Shown: positions 26,921 to 36,673 of the stretch, piece after piece
Layout: each line of letters begins with the position of its first letter
Numbering within the stretch: position 1 is the stretch's first letter
Assembly (NCBI RefSeq): GCF_029490015.1
Contig: NZ_CP120468.1
Coordinates: 2,666,001 to 2,730,000, forward strand
Length of the DNA: 64,000 nt
Direction of reading: 5' to 3'
Origin: Halobaculum limi
GTDB lineage: Archaea > Halobacteriota > Halobacteria > Halobacteriales > Haloferacaceae
Translations under genes and position numbers: made by a program
Notes under the pieces: model-generated
Database searches by the model: none
What the model saw: only the letters and a program-made list of their open reading frames with translations
Told to the model about the DNA's origin: nothing

Positions 26921-27982
26921 TCACAGCCATCCGGAGTCGTCGACGACCGCCTCGTAACACGCCATCCACTCCTCGAGGACGGGGCCGTGGTCGAAGTCGG
27001 CGTACGACTCGTCGACATCCCACTCCGGGAGGTCAGCGCAAGCGACGATCTCGTCGGCCAACTCCTGTGGACTCGTCACCAGTCGGCCCCGCTCGTACCC
27101 CTCGACCAGTTCGTGGGCCGCCGACCCCGCCTGATACTCGACGATGCCGACACAGCCACACGCCAGCGCCCACAGCAGGTGGGTCGCGAACGGTTCGTAC
27201 GTCGCCGTCTGCGCGAACGCGTGTGCGCCCTTCAATACGCCAGCCAACTCCGACTCGGGGAGGTCGCCGAGGAACGTCACGCGGTCGTCGATGCGCAGGT
27301 CGGCAGCCATCCGCTCGGCGTCGTCGCGGGCGGGGCCGTCGCCGACGACGGCGGCGTGCCAGTCGCGGTCGCGCAGTTCCGCGAGGGCGAGGAGGAACTC
27401 CCCGACGTTCGCGTCGCCGTCCAACGCACGCGCCCACACCACGTCGAAGCGGTCGTCAGGGTCCGCAGATCGAACCGTATCCATATCGATGCTCTCGGGG
27501 ATGACGGCGGTGTTGGAGCCACTGGCCCCGTGTTCGCGAACCGCCGTCCGCACCGTCTCAGAGGGTGCGAGCACGCGGTCGGCGCGGGTCGCGGCCTTCC
27601 GGTACTGTCGACTCGACCCGCGCTCTGGGTCGCGCTCCCACCAGTCGACGACGACCGGGACGCGAAGCAGTTTCGCGGTCGTCATCGCCGTCGTGGCGTG
27701 GCCCGGCGGCACGGAGACGGCGTGGACGACGTCTGGTGCGACCCGGCGGAGGACGAACGGGAGTTTCGAGCGGAACGGGCCAGGCGCGGGCCCTTCCGTG
27801 ACGGCGTGGTACTCGATGCCCTCGTGTTCGAACTGATCGATAGCGCCCTCCCACCACTTCGCACACAGCCAGTGGACGTCGTGGCCGGCGTCGGCGAGGC
27901 CGGCGGCAACGCGGCGCGTCCGGCGAGTCGCGGACGTGTCTCGGAGGCGGACGGTATCCATCGAGACGACCGCGATACGCAT
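26921..27982 (-). CDS. GT4-type glycosyltransferase
   Basis: This 353-residue protein has the two-Rossmann (GT-B) layout of family 4 glycosyltransferases. The N-half begins MRIAVVSMDTVRLRDTSATR with VHAVSVPPGHATT following. The C-half carries VVGDGPARDDAERMAADLRI, VTFLGDLPESELAGVLKG and the donor-binding Glu region TYEPFATHLLWALACG. It transfers a sugar from a nucleotide sugar to an unknown acceptor in the cytoplasm. ATG 27982 is chosen over the upstream frame. It is isolated from other glycan genes. Confidence 0.88.
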   Translation of the reverse strand: MRIAVVSMDTVRLRDTSATRRTRRVAAGLADAGHDVHWLCAKWWEGAIDQFEHEGIEYHAVTEGPAPGPFRSKLPFVLRRVAPDVVHAVSVPPGHATTAMTTAKLLRVPVVVDWWERDPERGSSRQYRKAATRADRVLAPSETVRTAVREHGASGSNTAVIPESIDMDTVRSADPDDRFDVVWARALDGDANVGEFLLALAELRDRDWHAAVVGDGPARDDAERMAADLRIDDRVTFLGDLPESELAGVLKGAHAFAQTATYEPFATHLLWALACGCVGIVEYQAGSAAHELVEGYERGRLVTSPQELADEIVACADLPEWDVDESYADFDHGPVLEEWMACYEAVVDDSGWL

Positions 27983-28120
27983 TTGCGAGGTGCTACCCCG
28001 CCGGGAACAAAAAGGGAGGCGATAGTCGGTCGCGGACCCCCACGCTGTCGTGGGCACACCGCCCTCGCGAACGCGTCACCGACCCGAACGTTTTCGACGG
28101 CCGGCGGCGACTACAGCGAT

Positions 28121-29941
28121 ATGAGCGATCCCAGCTACGACATCGAGCGGTACCTGAACGTCCGCTCGGCACACTCCGCGGCGTTCGCGGAGGACGGAAC
28201 CCTCGCGTTCCTGATGGACACGACCGGCACGCCGCAGGTGTGGAGCCTCGACGACCCCGGCGCGTGGCCCGAACAACACACCTTCTTCGAGGAGCGCATC
28301 ACGTTCGTCGACTGGTCGCCCGAACGCCGCGAACTCGCCTTCGGGATGGACGAGGGCGGCGACGAACGGATGCAGTTGTTCCGACTCAACCCCGACACGG
28401 GCGAGATCACCGAGTGGACCTCGATGCCCGACGCGAAACACCGCTGGGGCGGGTGGTCTAACGACGGCGAGCGGTTCGCGTTCGCCTCCAACCGCCGCGA
28501 CGAGTCCGTGTTCGACGTGTACGTGCAGGGTCGTGAGGAGACCGAAGACGACGCGGAGTTGGTGTACGAGGGCGACGGCTGGCTCTCGGTCGCCGGGTGG
28601 TCACCCGACGACACGCGTCTGCTCGTCCACGAGGCGCACGCCAGTTTCGAACACGACCTACACGTCCTCGACATCGAGACGGGTGAGTTGACGCACCTGA
28701 CGCCACACACCAGCGAGGCTCGCTTCCAGAGTCCCGAGTGGGCACCAGACGGCGAGAGCGTGTACGTCTGCACGGACCACGCCTCCGACACGCTCCGACT
28801 CGAACGGATCGCACTCGGCGGCGACGGCGAAGCCGTCGGCGACCTCACCGTCGTCGAAGACGGCGACGGCTGGAACGTCGACGGCGTCGCCATCGACGAG
28901 GACACCAACCGCGTCGTCTACTCGCGCAACGTCGAGGGATACACCGAACTGACCGTCGGCGAGTTCACCGCTCCCGAGCGTATCGACGTGTTCGCGACGC
29001 CGGACCTCCCGAAGTCCGTCGCTGGCGGGGTCTCTTTTGGCCCCGACGCGGACCGCATCGCCGTCACGGTGACGGGGTCGACGGTGAACACGAACACGTA
29101 CGTCGTCGACGTGAAGACCGGCGAGGCCGAGCGGTGGACGTACGCCGCCACCGCGGGCATCCCGTCGGAGACGTTCGTCGAACCCGAACTCGTCCACTAC
29201 CCCACCTTCGACGGCCGAGAGATACCCGCCTTCTTCTCGACGCCCGACGACGCCCCCGAGGGTGACACGCCCGTCATCGTCGACATCCACGGCGGCCCCG
29301 AGAGTCAGCGCCGCCCCTCGTTCAACGCGGTGAAGCAGTACTTCCTCAACAACGGCTACGCCGTCTTCGAACCGAACGTCCGCGGGTCGTCGGGGTACGG
29401 CAAGGCGTACTCCCACCTCGACGACGTGGAACAGCGGATGGACTCGGTGGCCGACATCGAGGCGGCGGTGGAGTGGCTTCACGACCACCCCGTCGTCGAC
29501 CCCGAGCGAATCGTCGCGATGGGCGGCAGTTACGGCGGCTTCATGGTGTTGTCGGCGCTGACCGAGTACCCGGACCTGTGGGCCGCCGGTATCGACATCG
29601 TCGGCATCGCGAGTTTCGTCACGTTCCTCGAGAACACCGGCGACTGGCGGCGCGAACTCCGCGAGGCCGAGTACGGCAGCCTCGAAGAAGACCGCGAGTT
29701 CTTAGAGTCCGTCTCACCGATCAACTCGATCGGCGAGATACAGGCACCGCTGTTCGTCCTCCACGGCGCGAACGACCCACGTGTTCCGGTGGGCGAGGCC
29801 GAACAGATCGTCGAGGAGGCGAGCGAACACGTTCCGACGCGGAAACTGATCTTCGAGGACGAGGGGCACGGCTTCTCGAAGTTGAGCAATCGTATCGAGG
29901 CGTACCGTGCGATCGTCGAATTCCTGAACGAACACGTCTGA
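28121..29941 (+). CDS. S9 family serine peptidase
   Basis: This 606-residue prolyl-oligopeptidase-family enzyme has an N-terminal beta-propeller (about residues 1-345, WSPD/EWAPDG repeats) and a C-terminal alpha/beta hydrolase domain. The nucleophile lies in GGSYGG (Ser470), with the acid in HGANDPR and the His in EDEGHGF. It resembles acylaminoacyl-peptidases and acts on short peptides. The ATG at 28121 starts the propeller. The frame is open for another 1.6 kb upstream, but that part is antisense to the glycosyltransferase and halocyanin genes. Confidence 0.92.
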   Translation: MSDPSYDIERYLNVRSAHSAAFAEDGTLAFLMDTTGTPQVWSLDDPGAWPEQHTFFEERITFVDWSPERRELAFGMDEGGDERMQLFRLNPDTGEITEWTSMPDAKHRWGGWSNDGERFAFASNRRDESVFDVYVQGREETEDDAELVYEGDGWLSVAGWSPDDTRLLVHEAHASFEHDLHVLDIETGELTHLTPHTSEARFQSPEWAPDGESVYVCTDHASDTLRLERIALGGDGEAVGDLTVVEDGDGWNVDGVAIDEDTNRVVYSRNVEGYTELTVGEFTAPERIDVFATPDLPKSVAGGVSFGPDADRIAVTVTGSTVNTNTYVVDVKTGEAERWTYAATAGIPSETFVEPELVHYPTFDGREIPAFFSTPDDAPEGDTPVIVDIHGGPESQRRPSFNAVKQYFLNNGYAVFEPNVRGSSGYGKAYSHLDDVEQRMDSVADIEAAVEWLHDHPVVDPERIVAMGGSYGGFMVLSALTEYPDLWAAGIDIVGIASFVTFLENTGDWRRELREAEYGSLEEDREFLESVSPINSIGEIQAPLFVLHGANDPRVPVGEAEQIVEEASEHVPTRKLIFEDEGHGFSKLSNRIEAYRAIVEFLNEHV

Positions 29942-30071
29942 TTCCCCCGCCAATCGGACGCGTACGGCAGATTTTCACCGTCGAATGAATCGGTCGATTT
30001 TCGTCGTGTTGCGGGTTGTGGGTAGCGAATGTCTTATACCGAGTGCTTCCAATATACACGCAACTGAGATT

Positions 30072-31256
30072 ATGTCCGCACCCGACGACGCCCGTGTGCT
30101 AGTCGCGGTCTCAGCGCGGGCGCCAGCGGACCTCGGGAGCGAGGTCGCGGCAGACCTCACGGCTCACCTCGGCGTCACCGTGATGCACAAGCGAGGCGGC
30201 GTCGCCACGGAGTTTCTGCGTGAACTCGGGCCGACCATCGACTGTGTCGTGTGCGTCTCCGACAACGCCGACTGCGTCTCGAATCTCCAAGCGGTCGCCG
30301 ACAGCGTTCCCCTCGTCGTGTACGGTGACGAGGTTCCGCCAGTTCCCGTCGACGAAATCGTCGCGACTGACGGCGGAACGGGGATGCTCGCACGCCGCGT
30401 CGCAGACCGGATCGGCAAGATGCGCAAGCGTGACGAACTCGCCGAGGCGAACGCCAAACTCTCTGCCCTCAACGAGTACACGCGAGAACTCACCGCCTGC
30501 GAGACCGTCGACGAGGTGAGCGACACGGTCGTCTCGGCCGTCCACGACGCCCTCGGGCACGGTCGGGTCGTACTCGCGCTTCGCGACGGCGACGCGTTCT
30601 ACCCGTACGGCCACACGCTGCCGAGCGAACCAGAAGTGAAACTCGACGTCGACGAAGGGATCGTCGGACGGACCTACCAGACCGGCGAGACACAGATCGT
30701 CGACGACTACGGCGACGACCCAGATCACACCCGCGAGGTCGAGGGGGTTCACTCCGTCGTGAGCGTCCCCATCGGCGACCGTGGCGTTCTCCAAGTGACG
30801 ACCGACGCCGAGGCCGCCTTCGACCAACGCGACGCCGAGTTCATCGAGATCGTCGCCGCACACACCGCTGAGGCACTCTCTCGCATCCAACGAGAGATCG
30901 ATCTCCGGGTCGAACGCGACCGCCTCCACGCCTTTTTCCACGGGATGCGTGCGGCGGCGGTGTACGTCGAGTCGACGGACGACAGAGAACCAATCGTCCG
31001 CGAGATCAACCCCGCCTACGAGGACCTGTTCGGGGGCGAATCGGTCGGCAAATCGGTGTCGGAGGCGTTCCCCACGGACGCCGAGCGAACGCTGTTCACC
31101 GACTGCATCACCGGTGACGAGGTTGAGGAGCGACAGGTCACCCGCGAGACCCTCGACGGCGACCGGAAGTTGACCGTCTCGGTCGTCCCCATCTCCACAC
31201 CTGGCCCCGACCGCGCCGCATTCGGCCTGTACGCCGCCGAAGTCGAGTTCTACTGA
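30072..31256 (+). CDS. GAF/PAS sensory protein
   Basis: This 394-residue protein has an N-terminal receiver-like domain without a clear phospho-acceptor (residues 1-115), a short coiled helix, a GAF domain (about 150-285, with GRTYQTGETQIVDD and VVSVPIGDRGVLQV) and a C-terminal PAS-like domain (about 300-394, REINPAYEDLFGG). There is no histidine kinase or other output domain. It probably senses a ligand or redox state and acts by protein contacts. It stands between an S9 peptidase and the mutase subunit, with no visible partner. Confidence 0.78.
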   Translation: MSAPDDARVLVAVSARAPADLGSEVAADLTAHLGVTVMHKRGGVATEFLRELGPTIDCVVCVSDNADCVSNLQAVADSVPLVVYGDEVPPVPVDEIVATDGGTGMLARRVADRIGKMRKRDELAEANAKLSALNEYTRELTACETVDEVSDTVVSAVHDALGHGRVVLALRDGDAFYPYGHTLPSEPEVKLDVDEGIVGRTYQTGETQIVDDYGDDPDHTREVEGVHSVVSVPIGDRGVLQVTTDAEAAFDQRDAEFIEIVAAHTAEALSRIQREIDLRVERDRLHAFFHGMRAAAVYVESTDDREPIVREINPAYEDLFGGESVGKSVSEAFPTDAERTLFTDCITGDEVEERQVTRETLDGDRKLTVSVVPISTPGPDRAAFGLYAAEVEFY

Positions 31257-31339
31257 CCTCCTCGGAGTCGTTCCGCGTCGCCGCGACCCCTTCATGGACG
31301 TCCGTTAAAGTCAACACCGGCGGCCACTAACTCGCAGCT

Positions 31340-31765
31340 ATGAGTACACAGGAACGCGGGGAGGGCCGCCAGATCCGCTGTCTCATCGCGAAAGTGGGAC
31401 TCGACGGTCACGACCGCGGCGCACACGTCATCTCGCGGGCGTTCCGCGACGCCGGCTTCGAAGTCATCTACTCGGGACTCCACCGCGCACCCGACGAGAT
31501 CGTGCAGGCGGCCGTCCAAGAGGACGTCGACGTCCTCGGCATCTCTATCCTCTCGGGGGCGCACAACACGCTCGTCCCGAAGATCGTCGCCGGACTCGAG
31601 GAGTACGACGCCTTCGAGGACACCCTGATCCTCGTCGGCGGCATCATCCCTGACGACGACCGCGAGGAACTCCTCGATATGGGCGTCGCCGCCGTCTTCG
31701 GGCCGGGAACGCCGATGGAGGAGACAATCGAGTTCGTCCGCGAGAACGTCCACGATCGGGAGTGA
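31340..31765 (+). CDS. methylmalonyl-CoA mutase B12-binding subunit
   Basis: This 141-residue protein is the separate C-terminal cobalamin-binding subunit of methylmalonyl-CoA mutase. It carries the D-x-H-x2-G motif (GLDGHDRGA) that supplies the axial His, followed by SILSGAHN and VGGIIPDDD. The mutase isomerises methylmalonyl-CoA and succinyl-CoA in propionate and branched-chain catabolism. The catalytic large subunit is not in the window. Its stop overlaps the meaB start (TGATG), so the two are co-translated. Confidence 0.93.
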   Translation: MSTQERGEGRQIRCLIAKVGLDGHDRGAHVISRAFRDAGFEVIYSGLHRAPDEIVQAAVQEDVDVLGISILSGAHNTLVPKIVAGLEEYDAFEDTLILVGGIIPDDDREELLDMGVAAVFGPGTPMEETIEFVRENVHDRE

Positions 31766-32832
31766 TGTCGGACACGAACGCGGCGTCCGCCACGCGCGAT
31801 CTCGTCTCAGATCTGTTGGACGGGAAACATCGCGCGCTCGCCAGAGTCATCACGAAGATCGAGAACCGCTCGCCCGGCTATCGCGACATCGTCTCCGAGT
31901 TGCACGGCCACACCGGTCACGCCGACGTGATCGGGATCACCGGCAGTCCTGGCGCGGGGAAGTCGACGCTCGTGGACAAACTCGCGAAGACGTACCGCGA
32001 CCGCGGCGACACGGTGGGCGTCATCGCGGTCGACCCCTCCTCGCCGTACACTGGTGGTGCGGTGCTGGGTGACCGCATCCGGATGGCGTCGAACGTCGGC
32101 GACATGGACGTGTTCTTCCGGTCGATGTCCGCCCGCGGGACACTCGGCGGTCTCTCGACGGCGACGGCTGACGCGGTGAAGGCGCTTGACGCCTTCGGGA
32201 AGGACAAGGTGATCATCGAGACGGTCGGGGCCGGACAAAACGAGGTTGATATCGTCAAGACCGCCGACACCGTCTGCGTCCTCGTCCAACCGGGGTCCGG
32301 CGACGACGTGCAGATGTTGAAGGCGGGCATCCTCGAGATCGGCGACGTGTTCGTCGTCAACAAAGCGGATATGGACGGGGCCGACCGCACGGTCGCGGAA
32401 CTGGAGGAGATGATCCACATGCGGGAGAACCCCGCCGCCGGTCTGAACACCGCCCACCACGGCCCCGTCGACGACGAGGAGATGCGCCAGGTTGCCATCG
32501 ACGACCCCGACGAGGAGGCGTGGGACCCCGAAGTGGTCGAGACGGTCGCCACCGACGGGCAAGGGGTCGAGGAACTGATCGAGACGCTCGCGGCCCACGC
32601 CGAGTGGCTAGTCGACACCGGCCGGATCGAAGAGAAGGCGCGGAGTCGCTACGCCGAGGAGATCCGCCAGTTGGTGCGGGCGGACACCGCGCGACTGCTG
32701 GAGGGCGTCATCGAGGACGCGGGCGGCATCGACGCCCTTGCGGACCGCGTCCTCGCGAAGGAGACGGACCCGTACTCAGTGACCGACGAGTTGGTCGCGC
32801 CGGTGCGGGAGTGTCTCGAGGACGGCGACTGA
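31765..32832 (+). CDS. meaB: MeaB-type GTPase for B12 mutase
   Basis: This 355-residue G3E GTPase (MeaB/ArgK family) protects and reloads methylmalonyl-CoA mutase with adenosylcobalamin. It has the P-loop GITGSPGAGKST, the switch region AVDPSSPYTGGAVLGDRIRM, the ETVGAGQNEVDI motif and the base-recognition NKAD. It is coupled to the B12-binding subunit, which supports the assignment to the mutase. The GTG at 31762 would add one residue; the ATG at 31765 is preferred. Confidence 0.95.
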   Translation: MSDTNAASATRDLVSDLLDGKHRALARVITKIENRSPGYRDIVSELHGHTGHADVIGITGSPGAGKSTLVDKLAKTYRDRGDTVGVIAVDPSSPYTGGAVLGDRIRMASNVGDMDVFFRSMSARGTLGGLSTATADAVKALDAFGKDKVIIETVGAGQNEVDIVKTADTVCVLVQPGSGDDVQMLKAGILEIGDVFVVNKADMDGADRTVAELEEMIHMRENPAAGLNTAHHGPVDDEEMRQVAIDDPDEEAWDPEVVETVATDGQGVEELIETLAAHAEWLVDTGRIEEKARSRYAEEIRQLVRADTARLLEGVIEDAGGIDALADRVLAKETDPYSVTDELVAPVRECLEDGD

Positions 32833-33069
32833 CTCGGCGGCGGCGCGCGCGGTCCCGCGAGAGCGCACCACTGCCCTGCGAACGCGCGGGGCCGACACTC
32901 GCGCCGACAACCGAGTAATGCGGAATTACTCTGGCTCGTCTCAAGGTCTGCGTCCACGACGACGCCAACGACACGAGTCACGCAGGACTCCCGTTCTCGC
33001 GAACACGTGCGGCTTACGCGATCGTACGCGGTTTGTATCTAACTCGGGGTGTGGCGAACCGAGGGGCGC

Positions 33070-34047
33070 ATGGCGAACCAGACAGGCGGCAGCGATGGCG
33101 ACGGCGACAGCGACGACGAACAGTTCCGGTTCCTCTACCCATCCCGGCGGACACTCCTGAAGGTCGGTGGTGCCACCGCGGGTGCGGCGGCGATCGGTGG
33201 TGCGGGACTGGTCGCGGGACAGGAAGACGACGACGACGAAGGAGACGACGATGGCGACGCGGGCGACGACGGCGGATCGACGGGAAGCGACGCCCTCCTC
33301 GACGACCTCGTCGATCCGACGTGGGGGTACCCGCTGGCGGTCGACGAGGCAGAAGGGGTCAGCGTCGAACACACCGTCGACGTGACGGTGATCCCCGGCG
33401 AGGGTGAACACGAGGGGTTCCCCGCGGAACCGGACGAGTCGGCCCCGGGGTCGTTCATAGAGATCGGCGCGGAGTTCGTGTTCGACCCGGTCGGCCTCGC
33501 GGTCGAGCCCGGCGATCTCGTGGAGTTCCAGTGCTTGGAGGGGCTCCACACCGTCTCGGCGTTCACCGAACTGGCCGAACCCGGGTTAGAGTTGCCGCGG
33601 CGGGTGCCCGAGGGCGTCCCGCCGTTCACGTCGCCGCCGCTCACGCCGGGGCAGTCGTGGGTGTACCAGTTCACGGAACCGGGCGTGTACGACTACTTCT
33701 GTTTCCCGCACCTGGGACTCGGGATGGTCGCTCGCATCGTCGTGTACGATCCCGAGGAGGACGACCTCTCGTCGGACGAGTTCGCCGTCGCGCCGCCGGA
33801 GGGCCTGTTCCCCAACGACGTCGACGTCCTCACCAGCGAGGAGTTGGAGCCACAGGCCATCGTCGATGCGGGCGAAGTCGCGTGGGCGGACCTGTCGCTC
33901 GAGTCGCCGTCGGCGGGGGAGCCCACGGACGACGACGGGACGGAGACGTCGGATGGTGAGGAAACCGAGACACCAGAGGGCGAAGAGACCGAGACACCAG
34001 AGGGAGAAGAGACTGAAGAACCGGTCGAGACAGAGAGCGGCCCCTGA
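33070..34047 (+). CDS. halocyanin-like cupredoxin with acidic tail
   Basis: This 325-residue secreted protein has a Tat-type signal (PSRRTLLKVGG) and a very acidic linker. A cupredoxin domain (about residues 135-235) has probable copper ligands His in GLHTVSAF and the group CFPHLGLGM. It is larger than ordinary halocyanins, with an insertion before the Cys loop. A Thr/Glu tail with repeated ETETPEGE units (about residues 285-325) follows. It may carry electrons or bind copper outside the cell; it has no C-terminal anchor. Confidence 0.85.
   Translation: MANQTGGSDGDGDSDDEQFRFLYPSRRTLLKVGGATAGAAAIGGAGLVAGQEDDDDEGDDDGDAGDDGGSTGSDALLDDLVDPTWGYPLAVDEAEGVSVEHTVDVTVIPGEGEHEGFPAEPDESAPGSFIEIGAEFVFDPVGLAVEPGDLVEFQCLEGLHTVSAFTELAEPGLELPRRVPEGVPPFTSPPLTPGQSWVYQFTEPGVYDYFCFPHLGLGMVARIVVYDPEEDDLSSDEFAVAPPEGLFPNDVDVLTSEELEPQAIVDAGEVAWADLSLESPSAGEPTDDDGTETSDGEETETPEGEETETPEGEETEEPVETESGP
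33958..34023 (+). repeat. 24-base coding repeat, Glu/Thr tail
   Basis: About 2.5 near-identical 24-base units encode EETETPEG in the tail of the cupredoxin gene. The units are in frame and could vary in copy number. Confidence 0.75.
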
Positions 34048-34062
34048 GTCTGCGCGGGCCGT

Positions 34063-34995
34063 TCAGACGTAGGTGAACCACTCCTCGTGGTCGTCGGTGC
34101 GACGCTCCACGAGGTCGAAGAACGCGGTCTGGAGTTCCTCGGTGACCGGGCCGCGCGAGCCGTTTCCGATCTCGACGTTGTCGACCTGCCGGATCGGCGT
34201 GACTTCCGCCGCAGAACCGGTGAAGAACAGTTCGTCGGCGGTGTTCAACTCGCCGCGCGAGATGCTCACGTTGTCGTGGACGGTGTAGCCGCGTTCACGC
34301 GCCAGTTCGATCACCGTGTTGCGGGTGATGCCGTCGAGGATGGACTCCGAGAGGCCGGGCGTGAACAGTTCGCCGTCGCGCACGAGGAAGATGTTCTCGC
34401 CGGGACCCTCCGCGACGTTGCCCTCCTTGTTGAGGACGATAGCCTCCTTGTAGCCGTTGCGGCGAGCCTCCTCGCCCGCGAGCAGGGAGTTGACGTACAG
34501 GCCCGTCGTCTTGGCGTTGGTCGGAATCTGCGAGGAGGAGTGCTTGCGCCACGAGGACACCATCGCCTTGATGCCGTTCTCTAAGGCGTCCTCGCCGAGG
34601 TACGCACCCCACGGCCACGCCGCGATGGCGACGTCGGTGGGACAGTCGCCCGGCGAGACGCCGAGGCTGTGGTAGCCGTAGTACGCGATGGGACGAACGT
34701 ACGCCGATTCGAGGTCGTTGCGCCGGACGACCTCCATCGTCGCCTCCGTGAGTTCCTCGCGCGAGTACGGAATCTCCATATCGTACGGCTTCGTCGACTC
34801 GTAGAAGCGGTCGAGGTGCTCCTCCCAGCGGAACAGCGCCGTTCCGTTCTCCGTGTCGTACGCGCGGACGCCCTCGAAGACGCCCGTGCCGTAGTGCAGT
34901 CCGTGCGTGAGGACGTGCGTCGTCGCGTCCTCCCAGTCGACGTACTCGCCGTTGTGCCAGATGGTGTCGACGTCCATCTCTGCGAAGCCAGCCAT
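34063..34995 (-). CDS. ilvE: branched-chain amino acid aminotransferase
   Basis: This 310-residue class IV PLP aminotransferase transfers amino groups between Leu, Ile or Val and 2-oxoglutarate. It has HGLHYGTGVFEGVRAY, the PLP Lys in the NAKTTGLYVN segment (near residue 160) and the signature EGPGENIFLV. The length is usual. ATG 34995 is chosen, with a TATA-like ctttattgt about 29 bases upstream. D-amino acid or other class IV transaminases are less likely given the FEGVRAY and GYHSLG features. It is convergent with the cupredoxin gene. Confidence 0.93.
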   Translation of the reverse strand: MAGFAEMDVDTIWHNGEYVDWEDATTHVLTHGLHYGTGVFEGVRAYDTENGTALFRWEEHLDRFYESTKPYDMEIPYSREELTEATMEVVRRNDLESAYVRPIAYYGYHSLGVSPGDCPTDVAIAAWPWGAYLGEDALENGIKAMVSSWRKHSSSQIPTNAKTTGLYVNSLLAGEEARRNGYKEAIVLNKEGNVAEGPGENIFLVRDGELFTPGLSESILDGITRNTVIELARERGYTVHDNVSISRGELNTADELFFTGSAAEVTPIRQVDNVEIGNGSRGPVTEELQTAFFDLVERRTDDHEEWFTYV

Positions 34996-35154
34996 ACGCG
35001 GTCGCAGGATTTGCCGGACAATAAAGACACCAGAAACACCGGGGGCCGGCAACGACTGGACCCAGTACCCCTCAACCGTCGTTGTGGGCCGTCCACCGCC
35101 GATCTGACAGGCTCGCGATCAACATTGACGACCGTGAATAATAAAGTCGTGCTG

Positions 35155-35162
35155 CTTAATTA
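35155..35162 (+). promoter_or_regulatory. nhaC: nhaC promoter element
   Basis: The A/T run cttaattac is centred about 27 bases before the ATG of the antiporter gene, inside a 190-base divergent spacer. Confidence 0.45.
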
Positions 35163-35185
35163 CCTCAGGAAATTACGACCGTCGA

Positions 35186-36625
35186 ATGCCGACCGAAGCG
35201 CCACGCACGTACGACGACTTCGACGCGGAGACGCGACCGAGCCTCTGGGAAGCGCTCGTCCCGATGGCCGTGGTCGTGTTGTCGCTCGGCGTCGGGTCGG
35301 GGCTGTTGGGGCTGTCCCCGCACGCCCCGCTGTTGTGGAGTATCGCGTTCGTCGGACTGTTCGCCCGGTATCGACTGGGCTACGACTGGGACGCCGTCTA
35401 CGACGCCGCCGAGAGTGGCCTCCGGATCGGGTTGCAGGCCATCCTCATCCTGTTCGTCATCTACGGCCTCATCGCGACGTGGACGGCCGCGGGCACCATC
35501 CCCGGCTTGATGTACTACGGCCTCGGCCTGTTGTCGCCAGCGGTGTTCCTTCCGGTGACGGCCGTGCTCGCGGCGACCGTCGCGTTCGCCATCGGGTCGT
35601 CGTGGACGACCGTCGGGACGCTCGGCGTCGCCTTTATCGGCATCGGCGGCGGCCTCGGCGTGCCTGCGCCGATGACCGCGGGCGCCATCGTCTCCGGTGC
35701 GTACGCGGGCGACAAGCAGAGTCCGCTGTCGGACACGACGAACCTCGCGGCCGCGGTGACGAACACGGACCTGTACGACCACATCCGCGCGATGCGGGTG
35801 GGGACCGCCATCGCACTCGGCCTCGCTATCGCCGGCTACGCGGTGCTCGGCGCGTTCGCGGTCAGCGGCCCCGGCGGCGACACGTCGGCCATCACCGAAC
35901 CGCTCGCGTCGACGTTCGCACTCACGCCGCTGGTGTTTCTCCCGCTGGTCGTGACGTTCGGCCTCTCTATTCGCGGCTACCCCGCGCTCCCGTCGCTGGT
36001 GGCTGGCGTGTTCGCCGGCGCGGGAACGGCCGTCCTCGTCCAGGGGCGGTCGTTCACGGCCGCGTGGGACGCCTTCCTCAACGGGACGGCCCCTGAGACG
36101 GGAAGCGAACTGGTGAACGGCCTGCTCGCGACCGGCGGTGTCGCCGGGTCGGGGTGGACCATCGCCGTCGTCGTCGCCGCCCTCGCACTCGGCGGTCTAC
36201 TCGAAGGCACGGGTATCCTCGCGGCGGTGGCAGACAGACTGGCCGAGGTCGTGTGGTCGCGGAAGTCGCTCGTCGCCGGGACGGGACTGGCGGCGCTGGG
36301 AACCAGCGCGTTCACCGCACAGCAGTACATGAGCATCGTCGTCCCCGGCGTGAGCCTTCGGGGCCTGTACGACGAGTACGACCTCGATTCGAGCGACCTC
36401 TCGCGGGCCGTCGAGGCGGCGGGCACGCCCGCGAGTCCGCTGTTCCCGTGGAACGCGGGCGCCGTGTTCATGGCAGGCGTCCTCGGATTTGGCACCTCCT
36501 GGGACTTCGTCCTCTACTACTTCTTCGGGCCGCTGTCCATCCTCGTGCTGTTCGCGATGACGCTCACAGGGCGGGCAGCGTCACCGAGCGAGACGGCCCC
36601 GAGTCACGCGCCTGCAGACGACTGA
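35186..36625 (+). CDS. nhaC: NhaC-type Na+/H+ antiporter
   Basis: This 479-residue membrane protein has about eleven hydrophobic helices and matches the NhaC family, which exchanges Na+ for H+ to keep cytoplasmic sodium low. Family-typical segments are AIGSSWTTVGTLGVAFIGIG, SGAYAGDKQSPLSDTTNLAA and, near the end, SPLFPWNAGAVFM. It is important in a halophile for pH and sodium balance. The gene is monocistronic with its own A/T promoter. Confidence 0.93.
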   Translation: MPTEAPRTYDDFDAETRPSLWEALVPMAVVVLSLGVGSGLLGLSPHAPLLWSIAFVGLFARYRLGYDWDAVYDAAESGLRIGLQAILILFVIYGLIATWTAAGTIPGLMYYGLGLLSPAVFLPVTAVLAATVAFAIGSSWTTVGTLGVAFIGIGGGLGVPAPMTAGAIVSGAYAGDKQSPLSDTTNLAAAVTNTDLYDHIRAMRVGTAIALGLAIAGYAVLGAFAVSGPGGDTSAITEPLASTFALTPLVFLPLVVTFGLSIRGYPALPSLVAGVFAGAGTAVLVQGRSFTAAWDAFLNGTAPETGSELVNGLLATGGVAGSGWTIAVVVAALALGGLLEGTGILAAVADRLAEVVWSRKSLVAGTGLAALGTSAFTAQQYMSIVVPGVSLRGLYDEYDLDSSDLSRAVEAAGTPASPLFPWNAGAVFMAGVLGFGTSWDFVLYYFFGPLSILVLFAMTLTGRAASPSETAPSHAPADD

Positions 36626-36673
36626 GAGGGCCGAGCGTTCGCTGGCGACTCGACACAACGCCACAGCGACTCC

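Noticed and set aside
26489-28120. A 1.6 kb open frame extending the S9 peptidase gene upstream on the plus strand
   Set aside because: It is antisense to halocyanin and glycosyltransferase genes that have clear motifs, its composition is Arg/Val-rich without family likeness, and the S9 propeller begins at 28121. GC-rich DNA keeps such frames open by chance.
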